From NCBI GenBank assembly GCA_944390535.1, contig CALXQV010000014.1, positions 1-40,799 of the forward strand: DNA of 40,799 nucleotides, in the 5' to 3' direction. Source of the DNA: an uncultured Clostridia bacterium. Lineage in GTDB: Bacteria > Bacillota > Clostridia > TANB77 > CAG-508. The notes below the pieces were generated by a model. The model made no database searches and had not been told where the DNA came from. It saw nothing but the letters and a program-made list of their open reading frames with translations. Positions 1-7,589 of the stretch are shown here, in pieces. The number at the start of each line of letters is the position of its first letter. The first letter of the stretch is position 1. A program made the translations under genes and the position numbers.

Positions 1-1
1 A

Positions 2-82
2 AGTACATGTAAAAAACAAGGAATTGATTATTTCCAAGAACTTGTTAATATAGAAAAAGGTAACCTTAGTATAGTTATTTAA
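2..82 (+). CDS. 3' end of an unidentified gene (partial)
   Basis: An open frame enters from the left edge and ends at TAA 80-82, giving 26 residues (ending in ...KGNLSIVI). The composition suits a coding region of this genome, but I do not recognise the family and the fragment is too short to assign. The next feature on the same strand is a palindrome at 128-163 that could terminate it. Confidence 0.35.
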   Translation, partial: STCKKQGIDYFQELVNIEKGNLSIVI

Positions 83-127
83 CTAACTTGGGCTACCTTT
101 TGATGTTTTTAGGGCTGAGTAGTAACA

Positions 128-163
128 AAAACATACAAGAAATTTAAATTTCTTGTATGTTTT
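128..163. terminator. Perfect 36-bp palindrome, possible bidirectional terminator
   Basis: Both halves pair perfectly around position 145/146 (AAATTT at the centre, ACATACAAG on the left arm). It is flanked by A and T runs, so it could end transcription of the upstream partial gene. It lies just before the tRNA promoter. The lack of a loop and the AT-richness make termination efficiency uncertain. Confidence 0.45.
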
Positions 164-165
164 AC

Positions 166-194
166 TTGACAAAAGGACAAACTACCATTATAAT
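166..194 (+). promoter_or_regulatory. Consensus sigma-A promoter of the tRNA gene
   Basis: TTGACA at 166-171 and TATAAT at 189-194 are separated by 17 bp, a perfect housekeeping match. The tRNA gene starts 20 nt after the -10 box, as expected for a monocistronic stable RNA. Confidence 0.85.
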
Positions 195-213
195 AATACT
201 TGCTTAGAAATAT

Positions 214-290
214 GGCGAAGTAGCTCAGTTGGCTAGAGCATTCGGTTCATACCCGAAGGGTCATGTGTTCGAATCACATCTTCGCTACCA
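214..290 (+). tRNA. tRNA-Met (CAT), elongator type
   Basis: A full 77-nt cloverleaf is visible: acceptor GGCGAAG with CTTCGCT (a G-U at 1:72), D-arm GCTC/GAGC, anticodon stem TTCGG/CCGAA with CAT at 248-250, T-arm ATGTG/CACAT with TTCGAAT, and an encoded ACCA 3' end. The anticodon stem lacks the three G-C pairs of initiator tRNA. The G1-U72 pair is, from memory, also found in the B. subtilis elongator tRNA-Met. A lysidine-modified tRNA-Ile2 also has CAT but usually a different acceptor, so elongator Met is preferred. Confidence 0.9.
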
Positions 291-300
291 ATATAAAAAA

Positions 301-335
301 CTCGTAAATGTAAAGCAAACATTTGCGAGTTTTTG
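301..335 (+). terminator. Rho-independent terminator of tRNA-Met
   Basis: An 11-bp stem (301-311 with 319-329, one G-U pair) has a 7-nt loop and is followed by a T run. It begins 10 nt after the CCA end. Confidence 0.85.
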
Positions 336-405
336 TATTATATAGATTTATTATTTTTATCAATATAAAAACAAATATGTTAGATTGAAAATGAAGGAAA
401 AGATC

Positions 406-945
406 CTACCTTTCTTCAAATAAAATATTTAAAATATTAGGATAAATCGTATTAGCATGTCCTTTCCAATTTTCTACAATTTTTTTAGCTCTATCTCTTG
501 AGCCGGCATATGTTTTTACTTCAAAGATTGTTTCATTATTTTCTACAATTTTTAAAGTTACAGTATAATTATTTTCGTCTTTAGGGGTAAATTCAGCAAT
601 AACAGAAGAAGCTTCTTCAATATTAGAAAATTCTTTTTTAAAAATGCTGTCTGCTTTTAACTTTAATAATCCGGGCATTACATCTTTTGTTAATGAATAT
701 GCATTTTTTCCTTCACTAGTAATTTTTAATACTTGTTCATCTTCTTTTGTATAAACACCTACTAGCTTTGAATCTATTAAATCTGTCAAGATTTGTTTAA
801 AATAAAAGTAATTGATATTATTAATAGAAGAAATAATTTTAAACAATCCATCTTGTATAATATCTCCATCAATTAGATTTAAGATATAAAGAATTAACAC
901 TTTATTTTCAGCCAAAGTAGTAGTATTATTTGAATTTGAACTCAT
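406..945 (-). CDS. DUF4364 family winged-helix protein
   Basis: A 179-residue protein resembling the clostridial DUF4364 family. The N-terminal pattern LAENKVLILYILN, then a NYFYFKQILTDLI helix and a basic C-terminal half, fits a PadR-like winged-helix fold followed by a small alpha/beta domain. The function of the family is not established; a regulatory role is inferred from the fold. I chose ATG 945 because AAGGAG (954-959) lies 8 nt upstream. A longer GTG start at 954 would overlap that site. It is transcribed leftward, away from ldh, and faces the tRNA gene. Confidence 0.75.
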   Translation of the reverse strand: MSSNSNNTTTLAENKVLILYILNLIDGDIIQDGLFKIISSINNINYFYFKQILTDLIDSKLVGVYTKEDEQVLKITSEGKNAYSLTKDVMPGLLKLKADSIFKKEFSNIEEASSVIAEFTPKDENNYTVTLKIVENNETIFEVKTYAGSRDRAKKIVENWKGHANTIYPNILNILFEER

Positions 946-1025
946 AAATAGCACTCCTTACTTTGATTATTTGCTAAATTATATCATAACAATAAAAAAA
1001 AGTAAAATAAATTATATAAAAAATC

Positions 1026-1054
1026 TTTAAATTTCAAGAAAAAAGTAGTATACT
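1026..1054 (+). promoter_or_regulatory. Possible promoter of ldh
   Basis: A good -10 box (TATACT, 1049-1054) has a weak -35 (TTTAAA, 1026-1031) 17 bp upstream. It sits 38 nt before the ldh start. Confidence 0.35.
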
Positions 1055-1092
1055 ATTGTAGGAAATTTAATAAAGAGAAAGGAATGGATTGT

Positions 1093-2049
1093 ATGAAAAA
1101 AGGAAAAGTTGTTTTAGTAGGAACTGGATTTGTAGGAATGAGTATGGCATACTCAATGTTAAACAGAGGAGGAATACAAGAACTTATATTAATAGATATT
1201 GATAAAAATAAAACAATAGGAGAAGAAATGGATTTATCTCATGGATTACCATATGCACCACAAAAAATGATTATTAGGGCAGGAGATTATGATGAATGTA
1301 AAGATGCACAAATTGTTGTAATTACTGCAGGTATTGCACAAAAACCGGGACAAACAAGATTAGAACTTGCAGAAGTAAATGCAAAAATTATGAAAGATAT
1401 TACAAAAAGTATTATGGCAAGTGGATTTAATGGAATTATTGTTGTGGCAAGTAATCCAGTAGATTTAATGACATATGTTGTAGCAAAAGTATCAGGCTTA
1501 CCAAAAAATCAAGTCATTGGATCAGGAACAGTTTTAGATACAGCAAGACTAAGATATTTAGTTGGACAATATTTAAAAGTTTCAAGCAAAAATATACATG
1601 CTTATATCATGGGAGAGCATGGAGATTCTTCATTTGTTCCATGGGAGCATTGTTATGTTGGTTGCAAAAGAATTACAGATGTTATGAAAGATAATCATCA
1701 TCCAATGGAAAAATTAAGTAAAATTCATGAAGATGTTGTAAAGGCAGCTTATGAAATAATCGAAAAGAAAAAAGCAACATATTATGGAATTGGAATGGCC
1801 TTAAATCGATTAGTAAGAGCTATATTAGATGATGAAAATTCTATATTAACCGTATCAACTTATTTAGATAATGCATATGGACAAGATGATATATATATTG
1901 GTGTCCCAGCAATTATTAATAAAAATGGAGTAAGAGAATTAGTAAATTTAGAATTAAACGAGCAAGATCAAGAAAAATTAAATAATAGTTGCAAAGTAAT
2001 AAAAGATATGAGAAAACAATCAATTGATGAGATTATTAACGGAAAATAA
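1093..2049 (+). CDS. ldh: L-lactate dehydrogenase
   Basis: A 318-residue NAD-dependent L-lactate dehydrogenase of the LDH/MDH superfamily; it reduces pyruvate to L-lactate and regenerates NAD+ in fermentation. Seen in sequence: the Rossmann motif GTGFVG near the N-terminus, the acidic cofactor residue in LILIDID, SNPVD, the active-site loop containing GQTR (substrate Arg), and the catalytic His in GEHGDSS. Length is normal. Malate dehydrogenases of the same fold have a second Arg in the loop; the QKPGQTR loop here favours lactate. ATG 1093 is preferred over ATG 1084 because the AAAGGA site (1078-1083) is 9 nt away, whereas it abuts 1084. The gene appears monocistronic; secG downstream has its own promoter. 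Confidence 0.93.
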   Translation: MKKGKVVLVGTGFVGMSMAYSMLNRGGIQELILIDIDKNKTIGEEMDLSHGLPYAPQKMIIRAGDYDECKDAQIVVITAGIAQKPGQTRLELAEVNAKIMKDITKSIMASGFNGIIVVASNPVDLMTYVVAKVSGLPKNQVIGSGTVLDTARLRYLVGQYLKVSSKNIHAYIMGEHGDSSFVPWEHCYVGCKRITDVMKDNHHPMEKLSKIHEDVVKAAYEIIEKKKATYYGIGMALNRLVRAILDDENSILTVSTYLDNAYGQDDIYIGVPAIINKNGVRELVNLELNEQDQEKLNNSCKVIKDMRKQSIDEIINGK

Positions 2050-2076
2050 GAATATTCGCATTTGTATGAAAAATAT

Positions 2077-2105
2077 TTGCATTTTAAAAAAATATATGTT
2101 AAAAT
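2077..2105 (+). promoter_or_regulatory. Promoter of secG
   Basis: TTGCAT (2077-2082) and TAAAAT (2100-2105) have a 17-bp spacer. The predicted start leaves a leader of about 100 nt before secG that contains a hairpin. Confidence 0.65.
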
Positions 2106-2141
2106 AGCAAAGTATTTATTTGAGATATAAAAACCGTAGGA

Positions 2142-2187
2142 GGTCGAAATTTGAAAATCTGACACAGTAAGTTTAATCTTTTCGACC
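2142..2187 (+). promoter_or_regulatory. Stem-loop in the secG leader
   Basis: GGTCGAAA (2142-2149) pairs perfectly with TTTCGACC (2180-2187). The 5' arm overlaps an AGGAGG sequence that precedes a TTG-AAA-ATC-TGA mini-frame (2151-2162). It matches no riboswitch I know. It may stabilise the message or control translation of secG. Confidence 0.5.
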
Positions 2188-2213
2188 AAACTAGAGAAAG
2201 GAATGAAATAAAC

Positions 2214-2462
2214 ATGGAAATAGCAAAATGGATATTGATTGTTATATATTTTATAGTAGCAGTAGCAATTATTATATTAGCTTTATTACAATCAAAGGAA
2301 GATTCAGGTTTGTCTTCAACAATTACAGGTTCATCAACTAATAATTTCTTCGAGAAAAATAAAAGCAGAACGAAAGAAGGAAAACAAAAAAGATGGACAG
2401 TTATATTATCAATTGTGTTTGCAATATTAACAATTGTATTAGGAATCTTATATATGGCATAA
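2214..2462 (+). CDS. secG: Preprotein translocase subunit SecG
   Basis: An 82-residue protein with two membrane helices (about 5-25 and 60-81) and the family signature between them: LLQSKEDSGLSSTITGSS, equivalent to the conserved LLQ..K..GLS..I.G loop. SecG binds SecYE in the cytoplasmic membrane and assists SecA-driven export. The cytoplasmic loop is basic, as expected. In many Firmicutes secG is followed by rnr, smpB and ssrA. Here rnr follows, but no smpB is visible after it. A terminator follows at once, so secG is probably transcribed alone. Confidence 0.92.
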   Translation: MEIAKWILIVIYFIVAVAIIILALLQSKEDSGLSSTITGSSTNNFFEKNKSRTKEGKQKRWTVILSIVFAILTIVLGILYMA

Positions 2463-2468
2463 AAAAAG

Positions 2469-2499
2469 AAGAGCGGTTAGACACAACTTGCTCTTTTTT
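2469..2499 (+). terminator. Terminator of secG
   Basis: AAGAGC (2469-2474) pairs with GCTCTT, followed by a T run. It starts 7 nt after the stop codon. The loop is long (15 nt). Confidence 0.7.
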
Positions 2500-2523
2500 G
2501 TAATTAAAAATGATGTCCATTGG

Positions 2524-2689
2524 GGTGTCCATTTGGGGACGTTTCCTTTTGAGACATTTTTATGTAAAGTTATAATTATAACTTTACAATCATATGATAT
2601 TTTAATTTTATATATTGTTAGTATTTAGAATGTATTTAACTAACTTTACATAAAAATGTCTCAAAAGGAAACGTCCCCAAATGGACACC
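2524..2689. repeat. MITE-like element with perfect 49-bp inverted repeats
   Basis: Arms 2524-2572 and 2641-2689 are exact reverse complements over 49 bp, with 68 bp of AT-rich DNA between them. The arm carries GGGGACGTTTCC and TTTTGAGACA. Extra TGTCCA/TGGACA copies lie just outside each end. There is no open frame inside, so any mobility would be in trans; IS200/RAYT-type transposases mobilise similar palindromic elements in other genomes. The right end lies 14 nt before the rnr ribosome binding site. Confidence 0.85.
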
Positions 2690-2716
2690 TAATTGGACAA
2701 AAAGAAAGGAATATTA

Positions 2717-4834
2717 ATGGAAGAACAGGAACTGAAGGTTTTAAATTTAATAAAAGATAAAGATTATGCACCAATGAAGGCAAAAGAGATTGCTATGATT
2801 ATGCATGTACCGAAAAGTGAATATAATGAGCTTTTAAGAATTTTAGGAAAACTAGAAATGGAATTAAAAATCCAAAAAAATAGAAAAAACCAATATAGAC
2901 CAGTAGATACAGTTTATTATGATGGCATTTATAGAAAAAATCAAAAGGGTTTTGGATTTGTCAAAATAGAAGATCAAGAAGATGAAATTTATATTGCAAA
3001 AGAAAATTCTAAAAATGCATTAAATGGAGATAGAGTATTAATTGAAATAATCGAAGAAAAGAATAAACTAAAAAAAGCAGAAGGAAAAGTTGTAAAAATA
3101 TTAAAACACGAGAAAGATACTATTGTAGGAAGATTTGAAAATAATAAAAATTTTGGATTTGTGGTGCCAGATGATAAAAACTTTGGTACAGATATTTTCA
3201 TTTCAAAAAAGAATTTTGGAAAAGCAAGAAATAATCATAAAGTATTAGTAAAAATTATAAAATATCCCGAAAAAGGAAAAAAGGCAGAAGGAAAAGTATT
3301 AGAAGTGTTAGGAAATGTCAATGAAGCAGGCGTAGATATGTTATCTTTAATCAAAGAACATAATTTACCATCAACCTTTCCGGAACCAGTTGTAGAAGAA
3401 GCTAAAAAATGTGGTAATCGAATTAATGAAAAAGATATTGAAAAAAGAAGAGACTTAAGACATGATATCATCTTTACCATTGATGGAGAAGATGCAAAAG
3501 ACTTGGATGATGCAGTAAAAGTAACAAAATTAGAGAATGGAAATTATAAGCTAGATGTACATATAGCTGATGTCAGTTACTATGTAAAGCCAAATAGTTT
3601 GTTAGACCAAGAGGCATTACTTCGAGGAACAAGTATTTATATGTTAGGAAGAGTTATTCCTATGTTACCAAGAGAATTGTCAAATGGAATTTGTAGTTTA
3701 AACGCAGGAGAAGATAGATTTACATTATCTTGTAGTATGGAAATTAATGAAAAGGGAAAAGTAGTTTCTTCTGATGTTTATAAAGCAGTGATTAATGTAA
3801 CAGAAAGAATGACATATACCAATGTTCAAAAAATATTAGATAATTCTGATGAAGAAGTGGTCAATCGATATAAACCATATATTGGTGAATTTAAATTAAT
3901 GGAAGAATTGGCTCAAATATTAAAGAATAAAAGACTAGAACAAGGATATCTGAATTTAGATATTCCAGAAAGTAAAATTGAATTAGATATAGAGGGAAGA
4001 GTTACTAATATTCAAAAATATGAAACAACTTTTGCAAATGAAATTATTGAACAATTTATGCTAACGGCAAATGAAACCATTGCAGAGAAATTCTTTTGGT
4101 TAGATGCACCTTTCATATATCGTGTACATGAAACGCCAGACTATGAAAAAGTGCAAGAATTAAATAAATTTTTATTTAATTTTGGGTTAAAAATTAAAGC
4201 CAATAAAGACAATATATATCCTAAAGAATTTGCAAAAATTTTAGAAGAAATACAAGGGAAAGAAGAAGAAAAAGTGGTTTCTAATTTGGTTTTAAGAACC
4301 TTAAAAGTAGCAAGATATGAAGCAAAAAATCAAGGACATTTTGGAATTGCAAGTAAATATTATTGTCATTTTACATCACCAATTAGAAGATATCCAGATT
4401 TATTTATTCATAGAATTATCTCGAAATATTTAGAAGACAATTATGATGTAAAAGAAAGCTTTATAGAGGAATATAAAAAACAAGCAGAAGAAAGAGCAAA
4501 ACAATCTTCAGAAAGAGAAAATATTGCTACAAAAGTGGAAAGAGAAAGTGAAGATATCAAAAAAGCAGAATATATGGAAGGAAGAATTGGAGAGGAATAT
4601 GAAGGAATCATTTCTTCAGTAACTTCTTTTGGTATTTTTGTGGAATTAGAAAATACGGTAGAAGGATTAATTCGATTTGAAGATTTGGGAGACGAGTATT
4701 TTATTTATGATGAAGAAAGAAAAAGGCTAATTGGTGAGCATACCAATATAACCTATAAAATAGGAGATAAAATTAACATTAGAGTAAAAGATGCTAGCAA
4801 ATTAATGAGAACAGTTGATTTTGAAAAGATATAA
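2717..4834 (+). CDS. rnr: Ribonuclease R
   Basis: A 705-residue 3'-to-5' exoribonuclease of the RNase II/R family, which degrades structured RNA and takes part in mRNA turnover and quality control. Domains in order: N-terminal winged helix (about 1-65), two cold-shock OB domains (about 70-135 and 140-205), the RNB catalytic domain starting near residue 245 with Asp cluster TIDGEDAKDLDDAV (about 254-267), and a C-terminal S1 domain (about 620-700). Length is normal. ATG 2717 is chosen because GAAAGGA (2704-2710) is 6 nt upstream. A TTG start at 2693 would lie between the inverted repeat and that site. It is likely co-expressed with nothing downstream, because a strong terminator follows. Confidence 0.95.
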   Translation: MEEQELKVLNLIKDKDYAPMKAKEIAMIMHVPKSEYNELLRILGKLEMELKIQKNRKNQYRPVDTVYYDGIYRKNQKGFGFVKIEDQEDEIYIAKENSKNALNGDRVLIEIIEEKNKLKKAEGKVVKILKHEKDTIVGRFENNKNFGFVVPDDKNFGTDIFISKKNFGKARNNHKVLVKIIKYPEKGKKAEGKVLEVLGNVNEAGVDMLSLIKEHNLPSTFPEPVVEEAKKCGNRINEKDIEKRRDLRHDIIFTIDGEDAKDLDDAVKVTKLENGNYKLDVHIADVSYYVKPNSLLDQEALLRGTSIYMLGRVIPMLPRELSNGICSLNAGEDRFTLSCSMEINEKGKVVSSDVYKAVINVTERMTYTNVQKILDNSDEEVVNRYKPYIGEFKLMEELAQILKNKRLEQGYLNLDIPESKIELDIEGRVTNIQKYETTFANEIIEQFMLTANETIAEKFFWLDAPFIYRVHETPDYEKVQELNKFLFNFGLKIKANKDNIYPKEFAKILEEIQGKEEEKVVSNLVLRTLKVARYEAKNQGHFGIASKYYCHFTSPIRRYPDLFIHRIISKYLEDNYDVKESFIEEYKKQAEERAKQSSERENIATKVERESEDIKKAEYMEGRIGEEYEGIISSVTSFGIFVELENTVEGLIRFEDLGDEYFIYDEERKRLIGEHTNITYKIGDKINIRVKDASKLMRTVDFEKI

Positions 4835-4873
4835 GCCAATCATAAAAGGGATTTTCCCTTAATGATTGGCTTA
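4832..4873. terminator. Bidirectional terminator between rnr and the ger operon
   Basis: A 12-bp stem (TAAGCCAATCAT with ATGATTGGCTTA) starts at the rnr stop codon. A and T runs on both sides allow it to serve both convergent genes. Confidence 0.8.
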
Positions 4874-4877
4874 TATT

Positions 4878-5054
4878 TTAAGATATACATATAGCGATAA
4901 TACTTAAAATAATAGAAAATAAAGAAAAAGCAATGACAAAAACACCACCAAATTTATTCTCATTTTTATATTCATAAATACCATAGCTAATAGATTCTTT
5001 CAAAACATATAAGCAAAATACAATAAAAACAATAAATTCTATAATACTAATCAT
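4878..5054 (-). CDS. Small two-helix membrane protein of the ger operon (GerD-subunit-like)
   Basis: A 58-residue protein with two predicted membrane helices (about 2-18 and 35-56) separated by a charged loop (YEYKNENK). It is the last gene of the leftward gerA-gerB-gerC operon. In Bacillus, some germination receptor operons encode a small fourth 'D' subunit of about 60-80 residues with two membrane helices that modulates receptor function; this gene matches in size, topology and place, but I see no sequence motif that proves the relation. ATG 5054 is favoured because GAAAGGA lies 11 nt upstream. A longer frame to 5093 exists but lacks a good site. Confidence 0.55.
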   Translation of the reverse strand: MISIIEFIVFIVFCLYVLKESISYGIYEYKNENKFGGVFVIAFSLFSIILSIIAICIS

Positions 5055-5113
5055 AAAAATTTCCATCCTTTCTTTACCCAAAAGCATACACAATTAGAAA
5101 TGCATATAAAAGT

Positions 5114-6340
5114 CTAGCTTTCTGTTAATAAAGAAGAAGAACGAATAGAAGAATCAATACTAACTTCAAAAAAGCTATCTTTATATTTTTCGCTCCAATG
5201 ATAATCATAAAAATCATTAAGGGTTAAAAAGTTACCTCTTGCTGTTTTTCCAAAACCATTAATATCAGAATTTAAAGCCTTAGATGTCTTATACATATAA
5301 TCTGTCAGAATAGATTCTAGATAACTATTACAAGAATTTGAAATTTGGTTTAACATATCATTATTTAAATAATCTGCATTATCCTCCATAGAATAAATTC
5401 TTCCAGTAAAACGACAATTGACACGAATATACGGTGTTCCATTTAATATATCAACAGTAACTTTAGGCGATGTTAAAGGTGTTACATGTAAATCAATATA
5501 TGAATTTGCTTTGTTAGGGTTTGGAACAGAAATCAAAAAACCATCTACTTGATTTCGCATAATAGAAAAACATAAAGTTTCTATAGAATTTAATTCACCA
5601 ACTAATACATCTTCTTTAAAAACAGCAAGCCCTGTATTTTCAGCAGTAGATTGACCAAACAGAGAGGAAGCATTAGACTTTGTGGTTGTATCATTTTCAG
5701 AATTCGTAGCTCCTGTAGATTCTGTTGAAGAATTGGTAACCCCACCTAATATGGCAAAAGGTTCACAAGATTGACAGATTAAACTATTGAAAAAATCACC
5801 GATAGTAGCATTGGCTGTAAATCCTGTATAACTACCTGAGGCAGAAAACACCTCATAATATTTTGTAATTAAATTTTCAAATAAAGGCTTAGAATGTTCT
5901 AAATAATATCTAGCAGAGGTTTTGGAAATAACAATATTGGTAGAAGGTCTAATTTGTGTATCATTAATTAAAGTATAAATCTCATCAGAAATGCCTTGAC
6001 TTGCTATTTCTTCCGAAAAGGCGATTACTTTGCAATGTGAAAGATTTACGGATTTGCCTATATAGGTATTAATTAAATTAATACCTGAACTAATAGAAGA
6101 AGCATCTACTGAATAAATAATAGAAGGGGCTTGCTCTGATGTTCCCGATTCTGATACAGAAGAAGGGTTAGTAAATTGAAAACTAATTTGTAGATGATTT
6201 TTATCAGAAATATCAATTCCCATAGCAACAATAACACTCAAATTATCGATGTTTAAAGTGGCATACGATTTTGAGAAGGCAAGAAGAAGTAAAATAATTA
6301 AAATTACAATAAAAATTTTTCTAGATAGATTTTTCAACAT
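5114..6340 (-). CDS. Ger(x)C family spore germination protein (C subunit), no lipobox
   Basis: A 408-residue GerC-family protein, the normally lipid-anchored C subunit of the nutrient germinant receptor in the inner spore membrane. The opening NIDNLSVIVAMGIDI after the hydrophobic segment corresponds to the family's W..ndlaiv.alGiD motif, and the C-terminal half holds the GerC domain. Unlike typical members it has no Cys after the hydrophobic segment (residues about 8-22, then AFSKSYATLN); the first Cys are far inside (LICQSCEP), so it cannot be lipidated in the usual way. A Ser/Thr/Asn-rich stretch (about 205-225) is a likely linker. ATG 6340 has AAAGGAG about 10 nt upstream and overlaps gerB by 20 nt, suggesting translational coupling. 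Confidence 0.85.
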   Translation of the reverse strand: MLKNLSRKIFIVILIILLLLAFSKSYATLNIDNLSVIVAMGIDISDKNHLQISFQFTNPSSVSESGTSEQAPSIIYSVDASSISSGINLINTYIGKSVNLSHCKVIAFSEEIASQGISDEIYTLINDTQIRPSTNIVISKTSARYYLEHSKPLFENLITKYYEVFSASGSYTGFTANATIGDFFNSLICQSCEPFAILGGVTNSSTESTGATNSENDTTTKSNASSLFGQSTAENTGLAVFKEDVLVGELNSIETLCFSIMRNQVDGFLISVPNPNKANSYIDLHVTPLTSPKVTVDILNGTPYIRVNCRFTGRIYSMEDNADYLNNDMLNQISNSCNSYLESILTDYMYKTSKALNSDINGFGKTARGNFLTLNDFYDYHWSEKYKDSFFEVSIDSSIRSSSLLTES

Positions 6341-7436
6341 TTGCGTTTAACTCCTTTTTCTTTCTTTTTTTGAAATATGCGAGGATTAAAAGAGAGATGC
6401 CTAAAAAAATAGAAATAATGATAACCATATAATGATAAATATAATCCTCAATAAATTTTGAAATAGCATAATTTTTTGGTAGTAAGCTAATGGCAAAAAT
6501 CAACAATCCAAATACAAGAATAAGCGGTTTTTCATCACGAATATTAGTAATTTTCTTAAAGATGGATATAGACAATTTAGTGACAATACTTAAATAACAA
6601 ATCATTTGCAAAATCCATATAAGAAGAAAAATAGATTCTAATCTCTGAAAAAAGTTTCCAAATTCAATGTATCTCGCAGCAGAATATAAAGGCATAATTT
6701 GATTGGTGTACATCAAAGAGATAAACATAAATAAAATAATAGAAACACATAGTAAAAAATAGACAATTCCTAATATAACAGAAGTTAGGTAAACTTTTTT
6801 CATTTTTTGAGGCTCTTTTAAATAAGGAGGAAGAAAATATAACAAAGTAATCCCACCAAAAGAACCTAAATTTCCTAAACCAGTTACAAATGTGTTAAAT
6901 ACGCCATCTCCAAAAATTGGGAAAATATTATCCAAAGAAAAGTTTTTTATATTAGCAATAAACAAAAACATAATGCTAATAATCACTAAAGGAATAATCA
7001 ATAAATTAACTTTAGCAATAGATGAAAAACGATGACGTAAAGTAATACAAATCGTAATAATAAAAGTCAATATAATAAATACTAAACTTGTCATAGGATA
7101 ATATACAATTTTCAAACACTCACAAAAATTTCTAAGAAGAATACTACTACTAAAAAGGAAATAAAAGATAAACACAATACCAATAAAAGTTTTTAAAGTC
7201 TTTCCACCTAAGTATTCTGCAATATCTACAATATCATTTCCAGGAAATTTTATTAGCAATTTATAAATCAAAAATGTAATAAATAAAGCAATTACGCCAA
7301 CATAAATTAAATTAATTAAAGTAGCAGTCTTTGTAGTTTCAAGCATACTTCTTGGAAGAGCGACTAATGTATAAGCAACAAAAATACCAAGTATAATGCT
7401 AATTGCTTCAGCAGCAGTTATTTTAGAGGTTTCCAT
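6321..7436 (-). CDS. GerB family spore germination permease (B subunit)
   Basis: A 371-residue polytopic membrane protein of the endospore germination permease family (APC superfamily), with about ten hydrophobic helices. It is the B subunit of the germinant receptor and contributes to ligand sensing in the inner spore membrane. Family-like features are TAAEAISIILGIFVAY at the start, a PLYSAARYIEFGNFFQRLES segment and a Lys-rich C-terminus. ATG 7436 is chosen because AAAGGAG (7442-7448) is 5 nt upstream; the frame stays open to 7451. It lies between gerA (upstream) and gerC (overlapping). The gap to gerA carries an inverted-repeat element. Confidence 0.88.
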   Translation of the reverse strand: METSKITAAEAISIILGIFVAYTLVALPRSMLETTKTATLINLIYVGVIALFITFLIYKLLIKFPGNDIVDIAEYLGGKTLKTFIGIVFIFYFLFSSSILLRNFCECLKIVYYPMTSLVFIILTFIITICITLRHRFSSIAKVNLLIIPLVIISIMFLFIANIKNFSLDNIFPIFGDGVFNTFVTGLGNLGSFGGITLLYFLPPYLKEPQKMKKVYLTSVILGIVYFLLCVSIILFMFISLMYTNQIMPLYSAARYIEFGNFFQRLESIFLLIWILQMICYLSIVTKLSISIFKKITNIRDEKPLILVFGLLIFAISLLPKNYAISKFIEDYIYHYMVIIISIFLGISLLILAYFKKRKKKELNANVEKSI

Positions 7437-7470
7437 ATAAGCTCCTTTCATATGAATTTAATTTCTTTTT

Positions 7471-7563
7471 TGAACTTCAGGGACAGTCCTTAAAGTTCAT
7501 ATATATTTTTTATGATATATGTTTTTTATATGAGAGAACTTTAAGGACTGTCCCTGAAGTTCA
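7471..7563. repeat. REP/BIME-like element, copy 1 (inside ger operon)
   Basis: Perfect 28-bp inverted arms (7471-7498 and 7536-7563) contain the core GGGACAGTCC and end in TGAAC/GTTCA. Each arm is itself a near-palindrome. It fills most of the gerA-gerB gap, so the operon transcript would carry a long hairpin. Related copies are at 22120, 28848 and 30268. Confidence 0.85.
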
Positions 7564-7589
7564 TTTTAGAAAACTTTAAGAATCGCATT

